DNA from: Sialis fuliginosa
Lineage: Eukaryota; Arthropoda; Insecta; Megaloptera; Sialidae
NCBI GenBank assembly: GCA_961205875.1
Contig: OY540810.1
Coordinates: 20,770,001-20,834,000, forward strand
Length of the DNA stretch: 64,000 nt
Direction: 5' to 3'
The translations under genes were made by a program, and so were the position numbers. This document shows positions 58,000 through 64,000 of this stretch, piece by piece. Numbering within the stretch: position 1 is the stretch's first letter; each line of letters opens with the position of its first letter. Under the pieces are notes generated by a model. The model did no database searches, was not told the DNA's origin, and saw only the letters and a list, made by a program, of their open reading frames with translations.

Positions 58000-58200
58000 G
58001 GTACTGGCACCAGTCTAGTCCCCTTTAAGAGCAAAGTATACTGTTTTTGGGATTGATGAGCTTCTTTTTTGTAATTCTCATGAACTTAAGTTACTAATAA
58101 AACAAATACCTCTTTATTATCATTATAAATTACCAAAGTATACAAATATAATTTTTTTTTTTAATTATAGCCTTTCATTTTGTTTATGTTTTTTCTCCAG
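58000..58200 (-). mobile_element. GGTACTGG-family element, copy D (truncated)
   Basis: Begins GGTACTGGCACCAGTCTAGT and follows copies B and E up to TTTTTTCTCCAG at 58200, where the match stops and the R3 repeat begins. Only one inverted end is present. The abrupt join with R3 suggests deletion or insertion at 58200. Confidence 0.7.
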
Positions 58201-58408
58201 ATAATTTTAGTTCCAAATAGACGTTTCTCTTGTCACTTAAATAGTTTTAAAAGCATTATAAAGCATTTATTATTAATTAATTTTATACTTCAAAAGAATT
58301 GATATTTATTTTTAAATCCGAATGAGAGCGATTTTTGTGGAGCGATATGGTAACAATGCTAGATAATGAATGTGTTATTAGTCCTTTCTTCGTCTTTCCT
58401 TGTCTAAG
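58200..58408 (-). repeat. Dispersed repeat R3, copy 2
   Basis: Reverse complement of 3793-4005, joined directly to the broken edge of GGTACTGG copy D. Words GAACTAAAATTATCTGG-adjacent ACGTTTCTC, AATTGATATTTATTT and GCGATATGGTAACAATGC show the match. Confidence 0.6.
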
Positions 58409-58409
58409 G

Positions 58410-59695
58410 TACAATCAATCAGAAATCGATTCGGGTTGCCAGAACTCTCACTATAACTACATATAACTTAACTGACAATGAGTCAAAGCTGTACACACTA
58501 TTCAAGTATATTTTCTATTATTTCTTTTTGTATATTGTACACATAAAGTAGATAACAATCGATTTTCAGATTGATACAATTGTGCTGATTTAATCAAGGC
58601 AACATTATTGTTTTATTTTCAAACCTGTAATGACAGTTTGCTTTCAAGATCTGTGCGATAAATGTTATTTTTTTTATGCAAGAACTTCTTGAGACGACAT
58701 ATCCAAAGTTGAGCACGTATAGAAACTATACAAGCCTGTACAGGTTGCACTGGCTGTGATATCTGAAAATAAAATAAACCAAATGTGTCGTTCAGTGATT
58801 GTGTTACGCGTTCCTTAATTGATTGAATTTATATCTGTTGTGCGTTCTTGAAATACTCTTTTAATGACAAAGTTTGTAAGAGCTGAAATACAAGATTGTT
58901 AATTCAATTTTAGTTTTCTCATGTAGGTTCAGATTTACTCTTTAGACGTTAATGGTTGTGGTATAATAAATAAGATTTATTTATTTTGTTGAATATTATT
59001 TTTATTCAAAAATACTTTTAATTAGATACATCGTAAAAAATAATGTGTTTTGGCATTTGATATGATAAAAATAAATATGATATTATTTAAATTTATCAAC
59101 TGGTGTTTGAATTTTAATTTATGTAAAAATAGATTATGGTTTTGTAAAATCGGATAATCAATGGGGGAAAATTCAATCTTACAAAAACTATTTTAAAAGT
59201 TACATGCATATTGTTTAACAAATAAAAATTTTGAATTGATTCTTGGTTTTGTTCAAATTATTAATGATCCAGCTAGAATAAAATGAAAAGATACTAAAAT
59301 ATAAAACGTTTTTTTATTTTCATATTGTTGTTACATAGTATAAAGGTCATTGTCGAGGAAGATAGGGCAAAGTGCCTTAGCTCCGATTTTCTTTATATTT
59401 TATTTTATCTATGCATTTTTTTAAGCAGAAATAGTTTTTAATTAATTCGAAACGAGAAAAAAGGTCTTCAATTTTCATATTTATAATATAGTGTACGAAG
59501 GAAGGGTGACAAATTTGCCATCTGCCCCAAGTGGCAAAAACCTACGGTACGCCACTGACATTATAAGGGTGTTTCAAAACACGATGAATGCATCTTTTAG
59601 AAGACCCTTTGCGAAAAATTCTAGAGAAATAAATATATTGAACAATATTGTTATACAGTTAACATAAACCATAATAAATGAAATTAATATGTACG
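58410..59695. other. AT-rich spacer with a hAT-like end
   Basis: GTACGCCACTGAC at 59545-59557, preceded by CATCTGCCCCAAGTGGC, reads as the right end of a CAGTGGCG-type hAT element; a left end could not be placed. No gene seen. Confidence 0.4.
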
Positions 59696-59700
59696 TATAC

Positions 59701-60268
59701 GGTACTGGCACCAGTTAGGGCCGCTATAAGAGCAAGGTTTACTGTTTTTTGTGATTGACAGGATTATATTTGTATGTAATTCTCATGAACTCATGGTACT
59801 AATAAAACAAGTAACTCTTTATTTACTCAATTTAATTACCCAAGTCCGCAAATATAGTTTTTTTTAAATTATAGCCTATTATTTTGTTTATGTTTTTTCT
59901 CCAGTAATGGATAAAGTAAAATCAGTAATGAGCATGCAATGATGGACACTTGCTAATGATAATAATTATTAAATTATAAGTACTACCACACATAATATAT
60001 AAAAGAAAGAATCGTCAAATTAGAAATAATGTAAAGTAGTTGTTATGATACTATAATAAATAATAAATTAATTATATTAATAATTAGTTTAAATGTCCAC
60101 CATTTTGACACCTATTGGCCGATTGTCATCAAATCACGCTGTAAGACAGTTAAATGTATGTATATAGATTAATATTCAGAAATGGTAGTAAACAAATATT
60201 TCTAATTCAGTACATTTAATTTAAAAATAGTCATTACTGGGGTCATATACAAGACTGGTGCCAGTACC
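59701..60268 (-). mobile_element. GGTACTGG-family TIR element, copy E
   Basis: The best-preserved copy: left GGTACTGGCACCAGT, right ACTGGTGCCAGTACC, exact inverted 15-mers. 568 bp. Interior order matches copy B: GCTATAAGAGCAAGGTTTAC, ATTATTTTGTTTATG, TTTTCTCCAGTAATGGATAA, CACCTATTGGCCGATTG, AGTCATTACTGGGGTCATAT. No flanking duplication could be assigned (ATAC / TGATG flanks). Non-coding. Confidence 0.8.
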
Positions 60269-60429
60269 TGATGTACATATATGTATGTACTATATTGACA
60301 CAAAAACATGCGTATAAATATAGATGAAATTTTATATTAAACAATAAATCACTTTATTTTATATTCGTAACCATTACGATTAACTATAATTCGCAGTTAA
60401 ATATAATTTATTACTTATTGTTCAAGCAA

Positions 60430-60600
60430 ACAAGGAGTGTGATGAAAAAATTAGTGATCCTGTAATTTCACAATTCACATCACTCAAATTATGAATAATA
60501 AACAATTGTTGAAATGGATACCAATCGATACCATGTTATTTTTATATTTGACATGATTTTCAATTTTCATATCTGACATGCGAAAATATCTACATAACTG
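60430..60600 (+). repeat. Dispersed repeat R4, copy 1
   Basis: Similar to 63320-63490: shared GATGAAAAATTAG, CAATTT.ACAATYCACAT, GAAATGGATA, TTTGACATG.TTTTCAATTT and TCTGA.ATGCGAAAA.TATC. This copy lacks an open frame, which argues the frame in copy 2 is incidental or that copy 1 is a broken version. Confidence 0.5.
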
Positions 60601-60704
60601 TCAATTTTATATATTTATTCCATTTGATTGTTTAAATTATATAAAATAGTTGGTTTTTATTGTTGGCCATTGATTTTAATTTAAAATATATAGGGCTACA
60701 CACC

Positions 60705-60790
60705 GAGACAAGACTTTTCTCGAGATCGTTTGATATTTTGACGAGATAAGACCGAGATGATATCTTTATTTGTGTTTCATCGAGATTTCT
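60705..60790 (+). repeat. CTCGGTCTCGTCTCG repeat fragment, second copy
   Basis: Reverse-orientation relative of 37320-37440, with ACCGAGACAAGACTTTTC, GACGAGATAAGACCGAGATG and CATCGAGATTTC. It ends close to the hAT-like insertion at 60809. Confidence 0.45.
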
Positions 60791-60808
60791 ATATAAGTGT
60801 GACTGGGC

Positions 60809-62663
60809 TAGGGGTGTAGCGGAACTGGAATTTTCAATTCCGGCCGAAACCGGAATCGCTGGAGTTCACAAAAAAAATCTGCCGTAATTCCGGCCGGAAC
60901 CGGAATTTTTTTAAAAACGTTCTATTTTAATTAATAATAATAATTAAAACAATATATGTATGGTTATCTTAAATTAATATTTTATATGGTATTTCTTAAA
61001 TAATAGAGACGTAGAGTCCTACATTAGGTAGGTATATTATAAAAAAATATTAATTTTTACAAATCTTGTAATTTTTACAGCTTCGCAAGATCGATGTTTT
61101 TAAATTGTTTACATATAATACGTTCTTCTTGATCGAATCTAATTACATTTCTAGTGTCAAATTATAAATGTGTTAAATCACAAACTGCATTTAGACATAT
61201 TCACAATAGAGAAGATTGTATAAATTTTTACAGATAAAAGAATGCCTACTACTTGAAATTAAAGCACCAATACAATACTATTATAGTGCATGTATCATAA
61301 ACAATACTGCATTATCTTAATACTATAGTTCAGATATTTTTTAAAGAAAACATATTAAGGCCTATAGTATAATAAATATTATTAAAAAATTCAGAACAAG
61401 TCTTATTTTATAAACATGTGTCCGGAAACTCTTCGTGAGGGAGCTACAGACTCTCAAAGATTTTGTCTCAAATTAGTTTTTATTTAATATTTTGAGAACC
61501 CATTGTGATACAGTACTTAAATTTGACATCCAATTTAATATTATACGAGTTATCGATTTCCAGTATCAACCAATGATTATTTAGACCAGGGATATATGGG
61601 GCTAGTCCGCCCAGTGGGCCCATTGAGTTATATCTAGTTTTTTTTTGTTCTTAATTTTTTTCCTAAAAAAACAGTTTTTCTCCATGTGGCCGTCCGCCGC
61701 CCCTTCTGAACTGGAACCCAGAGCAGTCGCCCAGCCTCTCTCCCTAAACTCAACATTGCTGTTATACATTAACAAACTAAGTAACGAATTTTAATAAATA
61801 TAAAAATTTTAAACATCAAGTATTCTTTTTTCCAAAGCTTACTTGACTTTTTAATATTGCATTCGATTGTTATAGTTTTGGCTGACGCCTCGACTAACAA
61901 AAATATTTTAATTTTTAATGGCAATTGTGATTTTTATTCAATAATAAATAAAATGCGTTGTATCTTTGTTATGAGTTGTTTTATTATCGAAAATACGAAA
62001 ACTTTTATGATCATTTAAAAAAAAATTGTTCTACGATTTCAAAATTTTCACTCAATCTTTCTTTTTATAATCGGTTTAGTATTAATACGTGTTTAATACT
62101 AAACCAATTATAAAATTTCATAACTATTTCACAATGGGTTCTCAAAATTTTATATAAAAACTAATTTAAGACAAAATATTTGAGAGTCTGTAGCTCTCTC
62201 GCGAAGAATTTCCGGACACATGTTTATGAACTTTTTTTCTTGAAATATTTTTCTCGATCAACTGTTCAAATTTGTTCCACCTGATATGACCCTATATAAA
62301 TAAACAAACAGTTCAATATCTGTAATATAATGACATTTTTGTTAATATATCATTATAATTTTATTTTTTTAAGGTCAATTAATGTTATAATTACAATTAT
62401 ACTTTTGCTGCCCAAAATATTAAAAACGGCATTTGTGTTATGAAATGATTGTTTCCATTAACATTTTTGCTTATAAAATGTTGTTATATCATAATTATTA
62501 TATTTATGTTTGATTTTTTAAACAAATACAACATATATTATTTATTAATTTCTTAGTAGAAAGCACTAATAAAATTTAAAAATTCCGAAAAATCCGGCCG
62601 GAATTTACCAGTTCCGGCCGGAACCGAAACCGGAATAAAATCGTGAATTTCGGTACACCCCTA
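60809..62663 (+). mobile_element. hAT-like element, copy 2 (nested composite)
   Basis: Ends TAGGGGTGTAGCGGAACTGG (60809) and the reverse complement of TAGGGGTGTACCGAAATTCA (to 62663). Flanked by GACTGGGC (60801-60808) and GACTGGAC (62664-62671), 7 of 8 identical. It matches copy 1 (46759-48465) almost throughout, including the nested TA element, but has lost about 90 bp spanning the left end of the nested element (junction near 61408) and has about 250 bp of extra AT-rich sequence near 62340-62580 before the CCGGCCGGAA-rich right end. Non-coding. Confidence 0.85.
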
Positions 62664-62864
62664 GACTGGACCTTAATATATTTTGTAAGAGAATGAAGTA
62701 AAATAAAGAGAAAAACTTAATAAAGCTATGTTTTTTAGATTATTTTGAATATAAAATATATATTTTCTTTTATTTTAATAAATTTTTAATAACTTTAAAT
62801 TTGGAATAGTTATTGACCCCTAGAAATTAAAGGCCGTAGCCGGGTAAGCATGCAAAACATGCCT

Positions 62865-62920
62865 TTACATCAGCGTTTCTCAACCTTTTAGTATTTGCAA
62901 CCCAATTTTCATATAATTAT
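62865..62920 (+). repeat. hAT-like terminus (CAGxGTTTCTCAACC type)
   Basis: CAGCGTTTCTCAACCTTTTA followed by GTATTTGCAACCCAATTTT is the familiar start of a hAT group with CAGTGGTTCTCAACCT ends. The right end was not found; R2 follows within 40 bp. Confidence 0.5.
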
Positions 62921-62954
62921 AAAACATAAATGACAATCTATTGACAGTTGTAAT

Positions 62955-63170
62955 TAAAGGTATGGTTTATATGAATGACCTTGATGCATACGCGTTAAGT
63001 AAAAATCAACGAACTTAAATTATTGGTGACATGCGGACCTTTAAAAATGCATAACATTCATATTATTATATATTTATTATCACTGCTATAAAATTCCGAG
63101 AAAATTAATAACGATGGGACATTTCACAGATAGCATTTAGCTTTTACTTTAGAGCTTTTTCATAACAAAT
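62955..63170 (+). repeat. Dispersed repeat R2, third copy
   Basis: Matches 29214-29470: GACCTTGATGCATACGCGTTAAG, AAAATCAACGAACTTAAAT, ATATTTATTATCACTGC, AAAATTAATAACGATGGGAC and CAGATAGCATTTAGC. The 3' part also matches 15428-15600. Confidence 0.6.
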
Positions 63171-63319
63171 TAATCTGTTTTGCTTATTATCTGACGTATG
63201 TATAGTTTTTAATTGTTTTTTTGATTGCATGGTTTTGTAAACACAACATAAATGTATTTACTTTTATAAATTCAGAGTAAACATATTTATAAATTATTGT
63301 CTGCATAATCGATTATGAT

Positions 63320-63600
63320 CTTGATGAAAAATTAGCATTCGTGCAATTTTACAATCCACATGAGTTGAATTACGTTAAAAAAGCAATTACCGAAATGGAT
63401 ATGAATCAACAACAACCTGTTATTTCACATTTGACATGTTTTTCAATTTTCAATTCTGATATGCGAAAAAATATCCAAGAGCGCATTGCCATCTCGTGTC
63501 AAACAAATCATATTGAAAATGCGCATTCAAATTGGTTATCAAAAGTACCCATCCAATGCGCGTTCATGTCAAGATATGTCCTCTGTATCTGTAACTGATA
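63320..63600 (+). repeat. Dispersed repeat R4, copy 2 with an open frame
   Basis: An 85-codon frame (63341-63598) covers the repeat and reads MQFYNPHELNYVKKAITEMD at its start, with SNWLSKVPIQCAFMSRYV near its end. Its composition is better than most chance frames here, and a related but interrupted sequence lies at 60430-60600, so this may be a fragment of a mobile-element protein. No domain is recognised. A GT-rich tract follows at 63630-63675. Confidence 0.35.
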
Positions 63601-63764
63601 TGGAAATTAGTTTTTAGAGAACCAGTTACCGCGTGTATGTGTGTGTTGCTTTTTGGTAACAGCTGTGTGTGTGTTTTAGAGTTGAGAGCGTTTTGTTTGA
63701 CAGAGCTAGATGCTGTGAGGATAATGAAATTCGCTAATGCATCTTCGACATGTAATGTATGCAG

Positions 63765-64000
63765 AAGCGGACTGGCCCATTAACTAGGAATAAATTCTTG
63801 CCCTAGTCCTCGGATCTATATGAATTTACCTGAAATTTGGAGTACGTTAAAACTAGAACAAACATTTCCAAAAATTGATTGGGTGTGGTAAGAAAGTATA
63901 ATCCATAATAGGAACTTTTAATTTTAATTGTAAATATGAATAATCTACGGGGCCTTTTTTCTTCATTTATTGTAGGGGGTCTTGAACTGTAATAATTATA
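63765..64000. repeat. Possible hAT-like start running off the window
   Basis: GCAGAAGCGGACTGGCCCAT at 63770 followed by a GC-richer block resembles hAT ends with GCGGACTGGCCC wording, and a GGGGCCTTTTTTC block lies at 63950. The right end is beyond the window. Confidence 0.3.

Noticed and set aside
58630-58760. Apparent 42-codon frame beginning MTVCFQDLCDKC
   Set aside because: A run of eight T shifts the frame; the continuous reading fails when counted base by base.
1-64000. CRISPR array, bacterial operons, rRNA, functional tRNA
   Set aside because: No regularly spaced repeats with unique spacers, no tightly packed frames and no cloverleaf with paired acceptor stem were found.

Overview
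The window reads as a gene-poor, AT-rich (by eye roughly three quarters A+T) stretch of an animal nuclear chromosome, most likely an insect or other arthropod. This rests on the repeat content: Helitron-like, hAT-like, piggyBac-like, Tc1/mariner-like and Penelope-like fragments, all decayed, with no long open reading frame (the longest anywhere is 115 codons), no operon-like packing and no bacterial signals. No complete protein-coding gene could be supported. Ribosomal RNA, true tRNA genes and CRISPR arrays were not seen.

Layout. 1-5 kb: a hAT fragment, then a Helitron-like element (from 1708) split by a palindrome-rich element (1974-2747) that contains an 86-bp perfect palindrome. 5.9-12.8 kb: a dispersed repeat, a GGTACTGGCACCAG-terminated element, a possible tRNA-like SINE head, a cluster of CRE/CCAAT/E-box motifs and Helitron-like fragments. 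15-19 kb: a piggyBac transposase remnant abutting a Penelope-like arm, a GC-rich island, and two small terminal-inverted-repeat elements. 20-27 kb: a TA-flanked MITE, Helitron-like fragments in both orientations and a second GC-rich island (25.78-26.07 kb) that could be a promoter or exon. 28-35 kb: a piggyBac zinc-ribbon remnant, two dispersed repeats, a hAT-like element with 8-bp target duplication, then an internally deleted piggyBac element at TTAA (33179-35034) hit twice by fold-back Penelope-like insertions. 35.2-37.2 kb: a 2-kb fold-back element flanked by GACA. 41-52 kb: several TIR elements, a recent 104-bp tandem duplication and a 1.7-kb hAT-like element with a TA-flanked element nested inside it. 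57-64 kb: more Helitron, GGTACTGG-family and hAT copies, including a second 1.85-kb copy of the nested hAT composite.

The sequence is best understood as layered transposition history: insertion order can be read at four places (Helitron split at 1974; piggyBac split twice at 33.6 and 34.5 kb; hAT containing a mariner-like element at 47.4 kb; a GGTACTGG copy crossed by a tandem duplication at 44.65 kb). The few candidates for host function are two small reading frames with above-background GC (3471 and 45197), two GC-rich islands (17.56 and 25.78 kb) and an NRF1-type palindrome cluster at 42.2 kb; all are tentative. The strongest unusual signals are the inverted pairs of Penelope-like units with hammerhead-like cores, the palindrome-rich element at 1974, and the internally rearranged fold-back element at 35162.
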